The position numbers and the translations under genes are program-made. Of a DNA stretch of 37,301 bases, positions 6,043 to 14,970 are shown piece by piece. The stretch comes from Eggerthellaceae bacterium (GTDB lineage: Bacteria > Actinomycetota > Coriobacteriia > Coriobacteriales > Eggerthellaceae): the NCBI GenBank assembly GCA_017440565.1, contig JAFSHA010000131.1, positions 1 through 37,301 on the forward strand, written 5' to 3'. The notes under the pieces were generated by a model that was given only the letters and a program-made list of their open reading frames with translations, was not told the DNA's origin and made no database searches. Position 1 is the first letter of the stretch; each line of letters opens with the position of its first letter.

Positions 6043-8568
6043 ATGAGATTGGTCGTTACCGAGAAGAACGATGCGGCGCAGAAGATCGCCGATTTGCTGT
6101 GCACCGGCAAGCCCAAGGCCGACAAGGTGTACTCCACGCCGGTGTACCGATTCGAGATGAACGGCGAGGAGTGGGTGACCATTGGCTTGCGCGGGCACAT
6201 TCTCGAACCCGATTTCACGCCGCAGCTCGTATACAAGAAACGTGGCGGCTGGCATGGCGTTACCTCCGAGGGCGAGGCTTTGAAGGCAAGCCTTCCGCCC
6301 GATTTGCCGAAACCCCCTTTCAAGAAGAAAAAGCCGTTTACGGAAGACGGCGTGGACTTGAAGGGTTGGAAGATGGAGGCGCTGCCCTATTTGGTGTACG
6401 CGCCCATCGAGAAGCTCCCAAAGGAAAAGGACATCATCCGTTCTCTGAAGAATTTGGCGAAGAAGGCTGACTCCATCATCATCGCCACCGACTTTGACCG
6501 AGAGGGCGAGCTTATTGGTTCCGACGCGCTGGCGTGCTGCCGCGAGGTCAATGTCACCGCTCCGGTTTCGCGCGCACGGTATTCGGCGTTTACGAAGGCC
6601 GAGATAACCAGCGCGTTCGAGAACTTGGTCGAGATGGACGATTGCCTGGCGGCTGCGGGTGCTTCGCGCCAGGACATTGACCTTATTTGGGGCGCGGTCT
6701 TGACGCGCTACCTCACGCTGGTGAAGTTCGCCGGATTCGGAAACGTGCGCAGCTCGGGGCGCGTGCAGACGCCCACGCTTGCGCTCATTTGCGAGCGCGA
6801 ACGCGAGCGCCTTGCGTTCGTCCCCGAGGACTACTGGGTGATCAAGGGCGCTTTCGATGCCGGCGCTCAGGTCGGGCCTACGTCGGGCGAGGGTTCGGGC
6901 GCGTTTGAGGCGCCGCACGCCACGGGACGCTTTAAGTCTCAGGAAGAGGCCGATCGCGCGATGACCGCCGTTAGCGGCGCGACGAGTGCGCGCGTGGCTG
7001 AGGTTGAGACGAAGCGCCGCAAGGTGGCGCCTCCCGTGCCGTTCAACACCACGTCGCTCATGGCGGCGGCTTCTGCCGAGGGGCTTTCTCCCGCGCGCAC
7101 CATGCGCATTGCCGAGAGCCTCTACATGGACGGCTACATTTCCTATCCGCGCGTCGACAACACGGTGTACCCCGCATCGCTCGACTTGGCCGAGGTGGTG
7201 CGCACTGTCGCGGGCAATCCCGCTTACGCGCCCTTCTGTAAGCAGCTTCTTGCCAAGGGCAAGCTGACCGCCACGCGCGGCAAGAAGGAAACCACCGACC
7301 ATCCGCCCATTTATCCCACGGCGAAAGCCACGCCCGACGATCTGCCGCCGGCTGAATACAAGCTGTACAACCTGGTGGCGCGCCGCTTCCTGGCCACGCT
7401 TGCCGATGCGGCCGTGGTCGAGGGAACGAAGGTGACGCTTAGCGTGGCAGACGAGCCCTTTGTGGCGAAGGGCGATGTGCTGGTGGAGCCGGGCTTTCGT
7501 GCCATCTACCCGTACGGCCTGAAGAAGGACGAGCAGTTGCCGGCGCTTTCCGAAGGGCAAGTCGTGGCGTTTAACGGCGCCACCTGCGCCAAAAAGCAAA
7601 CCGAGCCGCCTGCGCGCTACAGCCAGGGCAAGCTCATCCAAGAGATGGAGAAGCTGGGCCTGGGCACGAAGTCTACGCGCCATTCCATAATCGAGCGTCT
7701 GTATCAGGTGAAATACATCCAGAATGATCCCATCGAGCCTTCTCAGCTGGGCATGGCGGTGGTGGACGCGCTGGGCAAGTTCGCGCCGCACATCACGCAT
7801 TCGCAGATGACGGCTAACCTCGAGGCCGAGATGGACGACATTGCCGCGGGTGCCGTGAGCCGCGAGGCCGTGGTAACCAACTCGCGCAATCTGCTGCTCG
7901 AGCAGTTGGGCGTGCTCATGCCGCATTCCGAAGAGGTCAAGGAGGCTCTTTCCGATGCGGTGGCGGCCGACGCCTACGTGGGCAAGTGCCCGAAGTGCGG
8001 CCACGACCTTCAGATGCGTGCTTCGCAGAAGACCAAGTCGATGTTCATCGGCTGTTCGGGCTGGCCGGAGTGCGACGTGACCTACCCGCTGCCCTCGGGC
8101 AAGGTGGAAGCGGTCGAGGAGCTGTGCGTCACATGCGGCATGCCCCAGGTGAAGGTGACGGCCTTCAGGTCGAAGCCGCGCGTCGCGTGCATCGACCCGG
8201 CGTGCGCAACCAACCAGGAGCCCGAGGTCATGGTGGGCCTGTGCCCGACTTGCGGGGATGCGGGCGTCGACGCGCGTCTGTTCGCTAGGCGCAACCCGCG
8301 TACGCTCAAGCGCTCCATCACTTGCGAGAATTTCGACTCATGCAACACGCGCTACCCGCTGCCGCAATACGGTAACCTCACGCCCACCGAGGAGGCGTGC
8401 GAGCACTGCGGTGCGCCCATGGTGGTGGTAACCACCTCGCGCGGCCCGTGGAAGCTGTGCCCGAACTTCGATTGCCCGGGCAAGGCGGATGCGGAGGCCG
8501 CCAAGGCTGAGAAGACGGCGAAGAAGAAGCCGGCTGCCAAGCGCAAGGCGCCCGCGAAAAAGAAATAG
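6043..8568 (+). CDS. topA: Type IA DNA topoisomerase (archaeal-like TopA)
   Basis: An 841-residue enzyme that relaxes negative supercoils by transient single-strand cleavage. The Toprim domain is N-terminal, with Glu7 in LVVTEKN and DFDREGE at residues 150-156. SSGRVQTPTL follows near 240. The catalytic tyrosine is Tyr368 in YISYPR, and HPPIYPT lies near 425. Four Cys4 zinc ribbons follow from about residue 648 (KCPKCG, LCVTCG, LCPTCG, ACEHCG), then a Lys/Ala tail typical of DNA-binding ends. The YISYPR and HPPIYPT variants resemble archaeal TopA/Top3 more than E. coli TopA (ITYMRTDS). An excellent AAGGAG fixes the start. It is probably the main relaxing topoisomerase; a topoisomerase III label is possible. 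Confidence 0.93.
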   Translation: MRLVVTEKNDAAQKIADLLCTGKPKADKVYSTPVYRFEMNGEEWVTIGLRGHILEPDFTPQLVYKKRGGWHGVTSEGEALKASLPPDLPKPPFKKKKPFTEDGVDLKGWKMEALPYLVYAPIEKLPKEKDIIRSLKNLAKKADSIIIATDFDREGELIGSDALACCREVNVTAPVSRARYSAFTKAEITSAFENLVEMDDCLAAAGASRQDIDLIWGAVLTRYLTLVKFAGFGNVRSSGRVQTPTLALICERERERLAFVPEDYWVIKGAFDAGAQVGPTSGEGSGAFEAPHATGRFKSQEEADRAMTAVSGATSARVAEVETKRRKVAPPVPFNTTSLMAAASAEGLSPARTMRIAESLYMDGYISYPRVDNTVYPASLDLAEVVRTVAGNPAYAPFCKQLLAKGKLTATRGKKETTDHPPIYPTAKATPDDLPPAEYKLYNLVARRFLATLADAAVVEGTKVTLSVADEPFVAKGDVLVEPGFRAIYPYGLKKDEQLPALSEGQVVAFNGATCAKKQTEPPARYSQGKLIQEMEKLGLGTKSTRHSIIERLYQVKYIQNDPIEPSQLGMAVVDALGKFAPHITHSQMTANLEAEMDDIAAGAVSREAVVTNSRNLLLEQLGVLMPHSEEVKEALSDAVAADAYVGKCPKCGHDLQMRASQKTKSMFIGCSGWPECDVTYPLPSGKVEAVEELCVTCGMPQVKVTAFRSKPRVACIDPACATNQEPEVMVGLCPTCGDAGVDARLFARRNPRTLKRSITCENFDSCNTRYPLPQYGNLTPTEEACEHCGAPMVVVTTSRGPWKLCPNFDCPGKADAEAAKAEKTAKKKPAAKRKAPAKKK

Positions 8569-8598
8569 CCAAAAGGGGAGGGGCCGCACGGCTCCTCG

Positions 8599-10107
8599 CT
8601 ACCCTTCGATTTCGCGGTAGAGGTCGCGGCCTTGGGCGTCGATGGCCACGTAAGCGGGGAAGTCGTGCAGGGTGAGGCGGCGAAGAGCCTCGGTGCCCAG
8701 ATCTTCCCAAGCTACAAGCTCGCTGTCGGTCACGCGGGTGGCCAGCAGCGCGGCGACGCCGCCGACGGTGGCAAGGTAGATGGAGCCGTTTCGCTTGCAA
8801 GCCTCGATGACCTCGGGCGCGCGCTTTCCCTTGCCGATGCAGGCGACGATGCCAGCATCCATGAGGGCAGGCGTGGCGAAGTCCATGCGGGAGGCGGTGG
8901 TTGGGCCGACTGAGCCTAAGGGGCGTCCGGCAGCCGCGGGTGTGGGGCCTGCGTAGAAGAGCGTCTGGCCTGCGAGGTTAAAGGGAAGCTCGTCGCGTTC
9001 GCGCAGGTAGTCGAGGGCGCGTGCATGCCCGGCGTCGCGCATGGTGTATACGGGGCCGCTCATCAGCACCTCTTGGCCAGCGGTAAGGCCCGCGAGGTCT
9101 TCTGCGGCAAGCGGAAGCGTGAGGCGAAGGGGCTCGGCATCCTGGCTGCTCGTCGATAAGCCAGGCTTTGCGGAACGCGATGCCGCGGTGCGGGGCGCGG
9201 CTGCGGATCGAGTGGATTCCGCAATTTCTTCCGAATGCGATGCCGACGTCGAGCCTGCCGCCCGCTCGACCAGGTCGATGCTTGCGCTTCGCATGGCGCA
9301 GCAGCCCATGTTGATGGCAAGCGGCAGGGCCGCAATATGGCAGGGCGCGGTTTCCACGTGCACGGCAAGCGCGGTGACGTGACCGCCAAGCGCGGCTGGC
9401 CCGATGCCGAGCGCGTTGATTTCCGTAAGAAGTTCGGCCTCGAAGGCTGCGGCCTCGGGGGAGGCGGCGGGGCTTCCAACCGGGCGAAGCAGCGCGTGCT
9501 TGGCAAGGCCTGCCACCTTGTCGAAGGTGGCGCCGATGCCGATTCCCGCAAGTAGCGGCGGGCAGGCGTTGGCGGCCTTTTCGCGCACGCAGGCCAAAAC
9601 CTCGCGCACGATGCCCTCGCGGCCGGCGCCCGGAGGCAGCATGATCACGCGCGAGGCGTTGTCGGATCCGCCGCCCTTGAGCATGACGTGCAGGCGCGCG
9701 CCCATACCGGGGACCAGTTTGATCTCGCAGAATGCCGGCGTGTTCGTGTTCGTGTTCACGCGGTTGAGCAGCGCGTCGGCAAGCACGCTCTTGCGCAGGA
9801 TTCCGTCATCGTAGGCCCGGGCGACCGCATCGTCGACGAGAGAGAACACGTTGCCGGGTACGGCAAGATCTTCGCCCACCTCAAGGCATACCCACACGGT
9901 GCCAGTGTCTTGGCAAAGCGGCACCCCGTCGGTGCGTGCGATATGCGCGTTCTCGAGCATCTGGTCGAGCACGCGCCGTGCGCGCGGGTTCTCCTCGCGC
10001 TCAAGCGCCGCGCGCACTCCCGCCTCAAAGTCGGGGCGCAGCGTGGTGGCGCACTTTCGTATGGCGTCGTAGACTGCGTTTGCGACAAGCTCGGCGCTCA
10101 GCTGCAT
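8599..10107 (-). CDS. Class I fumarate hydratase, fused alpha and beta parts
   Basis: A 502-residue [4Fe-4S] hydro-lyase interconverting fumarate and malate. The N-terminal part (about 1-282) is the alpha-type catalytic domain: Cys65 in LCQDTGT, Cys182 and GCCAMRS at 268-274 are the likely cluster ligands, with LKGGGSDN in the active site. The C-terminal part (about 325-502) is the beta-type swivel domain (SGPVYTMRDAGHAR, GPTTASRMD). Ser/Ala-rich residues 283-322 link them, as if two subunit genes had fused. AGAGGAAC lies before the ATG. It converges on topA, with only 30 bases between their stops, and is divergent from the malic enzyme. A closely related tartrate dehydratase activity cannot be excluded. 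Confidence 0.9.
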   Translation of the reverse strand: MQLSAELVANAVYDAIRKCATTLRPDFEAGVRAALEREENPRARRVLDQMLENAHIARTDGVPLCQDTGTVWVCLEVGEDLAVPGNVFSLVDDAVARAYDDGILRKSVLADALLNRVNTNTNTPAFCEIKLVPGMGARLHVMLKGGGSDNASRVIMLPPGAGREGIVREVLACVREKAANACPPLLAGIGIGATFDKVAGLAKHALLRPVGSPAASPEAAAFEAELLTEINALGIGPAALGGHVTALAVHVETAPCHIAALPLAINMGCCAMRSASIDLVERAAGSTSASHSEEIAESTRSAAAPRTAASRSAKPGLSTSSQDAEPLRLTLPLAAEDLAGLTAGQEVLMSGPVYTMRDAGHARALDYLRERDELPFNLAGQTLFYAGPTPAAAGRPLGSVGPTTASRMDFATPALMDAGIVACIGKGKRAPEVIEACKRNGSIYLATVGGVAALLATRVTDSELVAWEDLGTEALRRLTLHDFPAYVAIDAQGRDLYREIEG

Positions 10108-10226
10108 GGGGTTCCTCTCATCGACGCGCTACCTTGCGTTTGAAGACCGAGGTGATGCGCGAGCCATTGGTTTGGAGACAGTGTAGCATTTGCGCTGTTG
10201 GCGGATGCGGTTTGATGCGAAAGGTT

Positions 10227-10232
10227 TACAAT
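10227..10232 (+). promoter_or_regulatory. Possible malic enzyme -10 element
   Basis: TACAAT lies about 60 bases before the malic enzyme ATG, in the 185-bp divergent region shared with the fumarase. The -35 is not clear. The complementary strand has TACACT near 10185 as a possible fumarase -10. Confidence 0.35.
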
Positions 10233-10292
10233 AGTTCAGTTTACGCAGCAGATTCCGCCGCAAAGGCGTTTTTATTGAAAGGCTTATAACCT

Positions 10293-11456
10293 ATGGACAT
10301 CGCACAGGAGTCGCTTGCCCAGCATGCCCTGTGGCAGGGCAAGATAGAGTGCACGCCGAAAATGGATTTGAAGACCCGCCACGACCTTGCCGTGGCCTAT
10401 ACGCCGGGCGTAGCCGAGCCATGCAAGGCCATCGCGGCCGATTCCGCATGCGTCTACGACTACACCATCAAGCGCAACACCGTGGCTGTGGTGACCGACG
10501 GCAGCGCCGTGCTCGGCCTGGGCAACATCGGGCCCGCCGCGGCCATGCCGGTCATGGAGGGCAAGGCCGTGTTGTTCAAGGAGTTCGGCGGCGTCGATTC
10601 GTTCCCCATTTGCCGGGGAACGCAGGATACCGAAGAGATCATCAAGTCCGTATGCGCCATTGCGCCGACGTTTGGCGGCATCAACCTGGAGGACATCTCG
10701 GCTCCCCGCTGCTTTGAGATCGAGGAGCGCCTGAACGACCTTCTGGACATCCCCGTGTTTCACGACGACCAGCATGGCACGGCCATCGTGGTGCTTTCGG
10801 GCCTTATCAACGCGCTTGCGCTGGTGGGTAAGCGTGCCGAGGACGTGCGCGTGGTCATCAACGGCGCGGGGTCGGCGGGTATCGCCATCGCGAAGCTCAT
10901 GTTGGCCTACGGCTTCAAAAACATCATTCTGGCAAACAGCCAAGGCCTCGTTTCCTCGGCCAACACGCGCAACCAAGCCCAGGCCGACATGCTGGCGGTG
11001 ACCAACCTTGACAACATGGTGGGCACGTTGGCCGATGGCCTGCGTGGTGCCGACGTTGTCATCGGCGTTTCCGCGCCGGGCGTCATTTCCCAGGAGATGG
11101 TGGCGTCCATGGCATCTGACCCTATCGTGTTCGCCCTGGCCAATCCCGTTCCCGAAATCTATCCGGATGAGGCGAAGGCGGCAGGTGCGCGCGTCGTCGC
11201 TACGGGAAGGTCCGACTTCCCCAATCAGGTGAACAACGTGGTCGCGTTCCCGGGCATCTTCAAGGGCGCTCTTGAGGCCCGCGCCGAGCGCATTACGCTC
11301 GAGATGAAGCTCGCCGCCGCGCAGGCGCTTGCTCAGCTGGTTGGCGAAGACGAGCTTTCCGAAGAGTTCATCATGCCCGATCCGTTTGACGCACGCGTGG
11401 CAGAGGCGGTGTCCGCGGCTGTTCGCAGCTGCGCGGCGGGCAGCGCGTCGGCGTAG
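10293..11456 (+). CDS. Malic enzyme, NAD(P)-dependent
   Basis: A 387-residue cytoplasmic enzyme converting malate to pyruvate and CO2. The short bacterial form is recognised from YTPGVAEPC, TDGSAVLGLGNIG, the metal-site segment FHDDQHGTAIV near 157-167, the dinucleotide fold GAGSAGIAIA at 191-200 and ALANPVPEI near 281. The C-terminal Ala-rich 20 residues are not conserved. GAAAGG precedes the ATG. It lies divergent from the fumarase, so fumarate to malate to pyruvate flow can be set from one intergenic region. Cofactor preference (NAD or NADP) cannot be read with certainty. Confidence 0.93.
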   Translation: MDIAQESLAQHALWQGKIECTPKMDLKTRHDLAVAYTPGVAEPCKAIAADSACVYDYTIKRNTVAVVTDGSAVLGLGNIGPAAAMPVMEGKAVLFKEFGGVDSFPICRGTQDTEEIIKSVCAIAPTFGGINLEDISAPRCFEIEERLNDLLDIPVFHDDQHGTAIVVLSGLINALALVGKRAEDVRVVINGAGSAGIAIAKLMLAYGFKNIILANSQGLVSSANTRNQAQADMLAVTNLDNMVGTLADGLRGADVVIGVSAPGVISQEMVASMASDPIVFALANPVPEIYPDEAKAAGARVVATGRSDFPNQVNNVVAFPGIFKGALEARAERITLEMKLAAAQALAQLVGEDELSEEFIMPDPFDARVAEAVSAAVRSCAAGSASA

Positions 11457-11488
11457 CGGACGATAAGACGGCGGAAGGCAAAACACGG

Positions 11489-12235
11489 ATGACCGAAAAG
11501 CGTGGCATATTCATCACCTTCGAAGGCGGCGATGGCGTGGGCAAGTCCACGCATATCCGCTTCCTTGCGAACACTCTGGAGAACCAGGGCTTTAAGGTGC
11601 TGTGCCTGCGCGAGCCGGGTGGGACCGCCATTGGCGAAAGCCTGCGCTCCATCGTGCTTGATCCTGCGCACGAGGCCATGGCGCCCGAAGCCGAGCTGCT
11701 CATCTACGAAGCCGCACGTGCCCAGATTGTCGCGGAGGTCATTCGGCCGGCGCTTGATCGCGGCGCGGTGGTGCTGTGCGACCGCTTCTTCGATTCGACC
11801 GTGGCTTACCAGGCGTTTGGCCGTGGGCTTGACCGGGCGTTCGTCGATGCCGCCAACGTGTTTGCCACGGGCGGCCTTATGCCCGATCGCACCATTTTGC
11901 TTACGCTTGGCGAGGCGTCGCAAGGCGCCGATGCAGGGCTTGACCGCGCGGCGGGCCGTGCTGATGCCGATCGTCTTGAGCTTGCGGGCCATGATTTCCA
12001 CACGCGTGTGGCAGCGGGCTTTCTTGCGCTTGCCGAGGAGTTTCCCGATCGCGTGCGCACGGTTGATTCCTCGGGCGACCGCTCGCTTACCTCTGCCATG
12101 ATCTTCCATGAGCTTTCCGACCTCTTCCCCTGGATGCGCGACGCGTCTCTGTGCAGCGAAGAGTTCTTCGCCGTGCTTGACGCGCCCTTTGTCGCGCAGG
12201 CTTCATCGACGCATGGGGGAGGTGCACGTGGCTGA
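11489..12235 (+). CDS. tmk: Thymidylate kinase Tmk
   Basis: Tmk phosphorylates dTMP to dTDP. The P-loop FEGGDGVGKST is at residues 11-21, the LREPGGT motif near 42-48, and the DRFFDSTVAYQ segment near 94-104. The LID region (GLDRAAGRADADR) lacks the dense Arg run of some forms. At 248 residues it is about 35 longer than usual, the excess being a C-terminal extension. It begins the tmk-holB-yaaT block also known from B. subtilis. Its stop overlaps the holB start by eight bases. Confidence 0.95.
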   Translation: MTEKRGIFITFEGGDGVGKSTHIRFLANTLENQGFKVLCLREPGGTAIGESLRSIVLDPAHEAMAPEAELLIYEAARAQIVAEVIRPALDRGAVVLCDRFFDSTVAYQAFGRGLDRAFVDAANVFATGGLMPDRTILLTLGEASQGADAGLDRAAGRADADRLELAGHDFHTRVAAGFLALAEEFPDRVRTVDSSGDRSLTSAMIFHELSDLFPWMRDASLCSEEFFAVLDAPFVAQASSTHGGGARG

Positions 12236-13385
12236 CGCATTCGACGGCATCCTCGGGCAGCCCCAGGTGCGCGATTTCCTTCGCACCAGCATGATGGCGG
12301 GGCGCGTAAGCCATGCGTACCTGTTCACGGGGCCGTCTGGTTCCAACAAGACCATGGCCGCCTACGCGCTTGCGCAGGCCATCATGTGCCCGAAGGGGCC
12401 GAAGGGCCCGCGCGGTGGCGCATGCGGCGACTGCACCGCCTGCGGCCGCGTCATGCGCAAGAAGCACCCTGACGTGCGCTACTATGCGCCGGCGGGAGCT
12501 AATGGGTACCTGGTCGAGCAGATTCGCGAGATCGTGGCCGACACGGCGCTTGCGCCCATCCAGGCCACGCGCAAGTTCTACATCATCGATCGCGCTGACC
12601 TGCTGGGAACGGCGGCGGCCAACGCCTTTCTGAAGACGCTCGAGGAGCCTCCGGCCGACGTGGTGCTCATCTTGCTCGGCCGCACGCGCGAAAGCGTCCT
12701 GCCCACCATCCTGTCGCGCTGCCAGGTGGTGCCGTTTCGGCACATCCCGGCAAGCGAGGCGGCGGGGATCGTGGCTCAGAACACCGGCGCGTCGCTTGAG
12801 AACGCCCGCATCGCCATCGAGGCGTGCGGCGGCTCCGTCACGCGTGCGGTTGAGTTCCTGAAGGCTCCGGGCAACGAGCGCCTGAACTTCCGACGCAAGG
12901 TGCTTGACGTCATGGCGTCGCTGCGCCATGCCGATGATTGGGACGTCATCGGCTACGCGGCTGCGCTGGTGGCCGCCTCGAAGGCGCCGCTTGACGTGGT
13001 GCGCGAGGCGCAGGAGTCCGAGCTTGCCGAAAACGCCGACTTCTTGGCCAAGTCGGCCATTCGCCAGATAGAGGCGCGCAACAAGCGCCAGCTTTCGGCG
13101 AAGACCACCGAGTGCCTGCGTCAGCTGACGGCCATCATGCGCTCGTGGATGCGCGACGTCATGATGGTGTGCGCTGCCACGCCCGACTTGGTTATCAACG
13201 TCGATGCGCGCCGCGCTATCGAGGAGGCCGCCATGGCCACCGACTGCGCGCGCGTGCTTGCGGCCTTCGTGGCGCTTGACCGCTGCGACGAGGCCATTTC
13301 GTATAATGTATCCCCAGAAACGTGCGTTGACGCGTTGCTGTTTGAAATGAGAGAGGTTTTTGATGGCTCGGGTAGCACCGATTAA
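12228..13385 (+). CDS. holB: DNA polymerase III delta' subunit HolB
   Basis: A 385-residue clamp-loader subunit that helps place the sliding clamp on DNA. The AAA+ part starts FDGILGQPQV and has a degenerate Walker A GPSGSNKT, as in delta' proteins that do not hydrolyse ATP. A zinc-binding cluster of four Cys follows in the segment ending ACGDCTACGR. LKTLEEPPADVVLIL and the sensor-like LPTILSRCQ are typical. GTG 12228 was chosen because GGGGAGG lies directly upstream (12216-12222); an ATG at 12213 lacks an RBS. It overlaps tmk by 8 bp and yaaT by 23 bp, so the three genes form one operon. Confidence 0.93.
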   Translation: MADAFDGILGQPQVRDFLRTSMMAGRVSHAYLFTGPSGSNKTMAAYALAQAIMCPKGPKGPRGGACGDCTACGRVMRKKHPDVRYYAPAGANGYLVEQIREIVADTALAPIQATRKFYIIDRADLLGTAAANAFLKTLEEPPADVVLILLGRTRESVLPTILSRCQVVPFRHIPASEAAGIVAQNTGASLENARIAIEACGGSVTRAVEFLKAPGNERLNFRRKVLDVMASLRHADDWDVIGYAAALVAASKAPLDVVREAQESELAENADFLAKSAIRQIEARNKRQLSAKTTECLRQLTAIMRSWMRDVMMVCAATPDLVINVDARRAIEEAAMATDCARVLAAFVALDRCDEAISYNVSPETCVDALLFEMREVFDGSGSTD

Positions 13386-14970
13386 TCTTGCGAACAATCC
13401 GCGAACCCTGTGGTTCGATCCCGGCGACTTCGAGATCGCCAAGGACGTGGCCGTGGTGGTGGAAACCGCGCGCGGCATTGAGTACGGCGTTGCGGCGTCC
13501 GATATCATCGAGGTGGGTGACGAGGAAATCCAGGCGCTGAAGTCGCCGCTTAAGCCGGTGCTGCGCCTTGCCACGCCCGAGGATGCCGAGTTCGCCCGCG
13601 AGATGGAGGAAAGGAGCCGCGAGGCGCTTCCCGTGTTCAAGCAGATGGCCGCCGAGGCTCATCCCGACATGCGTCCGGTATCGGTTGAGTTTCTGCTTGA
13701 CGGCGACAAGGCGGTCTTCTACTTCGAGGCCGAGGACCGCATCGACTTCCGCGAGCTGGTGCGTCGTTTGGCCGCGCATTTCAAGGTGCGCATCGACATG
13801 CGCCAGATCGGCGTGCGCGATGAGGCCCGCATGGTGGGTGGCCTGGGCCATTGCGGCCAGGAGCTGTGCTGCAAGCGCATGGGCGGCGAGTTCTGCCCGG
13901 TTTCCATCCGCATGGCCAAAGAGCAGGATCTCTCGCTTAACCCTCAGAAGATCTCGGGTTTGTGCGGGCGCCTCATGTGCTGCCTGCGCTACGAATACGA
14001 CGCCTACAAAGATTTCAAGAGCCGCGCGCCGAAGATGGGCGCCACCATTCAGACGCCTGCGGGTGCCGCGAAGGTGGTCGAGCTTGACGTTCCGCGCGAG
14101 ATCGTCTCCCTCAAGGTGGGCGACGAGAAGCCGGTGAAGGTGCCTCTGGCCGATTTCGACGAGCCTGCCGAAGCGGGCGCTCGCCCGACGAGCGTGGGCG
14201 TTGAGGCGTGGGACGAGGCTACTGCCGAGGCGGTGCCTGGCTATGGCACTGAGGCCCTCACGTTCCTGACCTCGCAGTTCACGGGCACCGACAAGCTGGC
14301 CGAGAAGGGAAGCGTGCGTCACGGCTCCTCGAGCAAGGGAAAGCGCGCCGCTGCCGATCCGGATGCCGCCTCGAATTCGCGTCGCAGTCGTCGTTCGCGG
14401 GGCTTGCAATCCAAGGCTGCCGAGCCGGCGCCCGAAACGCGCAAGCCGCGTCGCCGTTCTACCAAGATTGCCGCGGGTGAGGCCGATTCCGCCGTTGCAA
14501 ACCAGGATGTGCCTGTGCGTCGGAAGCCTGCCGCCGAGGCGGCCGAGGGCGCCGAGGTTCGTTCCGGTAGGCGCAGCCGCTCGCGCAGCCATCAGGCCAA
14601 GGCTTCGGTTGGTACGTCTTCCGAGGCCGCTTCGCGCAGCCAGGCTGCCGAAGGCGCCGAGCGCTCCGAGTCCGGCAAGCAGAAGGCGCCCGCCAAGCAG
14701 ACTCGCTCCGGCCGCGTCAAGCGCGAGCGCAAGCAGCAGGCCGCCGACTCCCCGCGCGAGGCAAGCGGCGAACGTACGGCTCAGAAGGCTTCCGCCAAGC
14801 CTTCGGTTCGTCCCGGCCAGAAGTCTTCGGGCCTGCGCGCCAAGCCGCAGGAAAGGCCCGAGGGCGCCGCTGAGGGCAAGGGCGCCGAAGGCCAGGGGCA
14901 GGCGGCCCAGCATCGTCGTCCGCGCCGCCGTCGCTCGCAGGGAGCGCAGGGACAGGGAGGTAACGAGTAA
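13363..14970 (+). CDS. yaaT: PSP1-domain protein YaaT with long disordered tail
   Basis: Residues 1 to about 262 match the PSP1/YaaT family. B. subtilis YaaT works with YlbF and YmcA to steer RNase Y and binds Fe-S clusters. Cysteines at 164, 169, 170, 178, 201, 206 and 207 (GHCGQELCCKRMGGEFCP and LCGRLMCCLRY) are probable ligands. Residues of about 263-535 are a low-complexity tail rich in Ala, Arg, Lys, Ser and Glu, absent from B. subtilis YaaT (275 residues). It could bind RNA or form a scaffold. The ATG follows AGAGAGG inside the end of holB. tmk-holB-yaaT is a conserved order. The stop overlaps the next ATG (TAATG). Confidence 0.9.
   Translation: MARVAPINLANNPRTLWFDPGDFEIAKDVAVVVETARGIEYGVAASDIIEVGDEEIQALKSPLKPVLRLATPEDAEFAREMEERSREALPVFKQMAAEAHPDMRPVSVEFLLDGDKAVFYFEAEDRIDFRELVRRLAAHFKVRIDMRQIGVRDEARMVGGLGHCGQELCCKRMGGEFCPVSIRMAKEQDLSLNPQKISGLCGRLMCCLRYEYDAYKDFKSRAPKMGATIQTPAGAAKVVELDVPREIVSLKVGDEKPVKVPLADFDEPAEAGARPTSVGVEAWDEATAEAVPGYGTEALTFLTSQFTGTDKLAEKGSVRHGSSSKGKRAAADPDAASNSRRSRRSRGLQSKAAEPAPETRKPRRRSTKIAAGEADSAVANQDVPVRRKPAAEAAEGAEVRSGRRSRSRSHQAKASVGTSSEAASRSQAAEGAERSESGKQKAPAKQTRSGRVKRERKQQAADSPREASGERTAQKASAKPSVRPGQKSSGLRAKPQERPEGAAEGKGAEGQGQAAQHRRPRRRRSQGAQGQGGNE

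Noticed and set aside
5872-8004. A 710-codon minus-strand open frame opposite topA
   Set aside because: The plus strand carries all topoisomerase motifs. The opposite frame has no recognisable domain.
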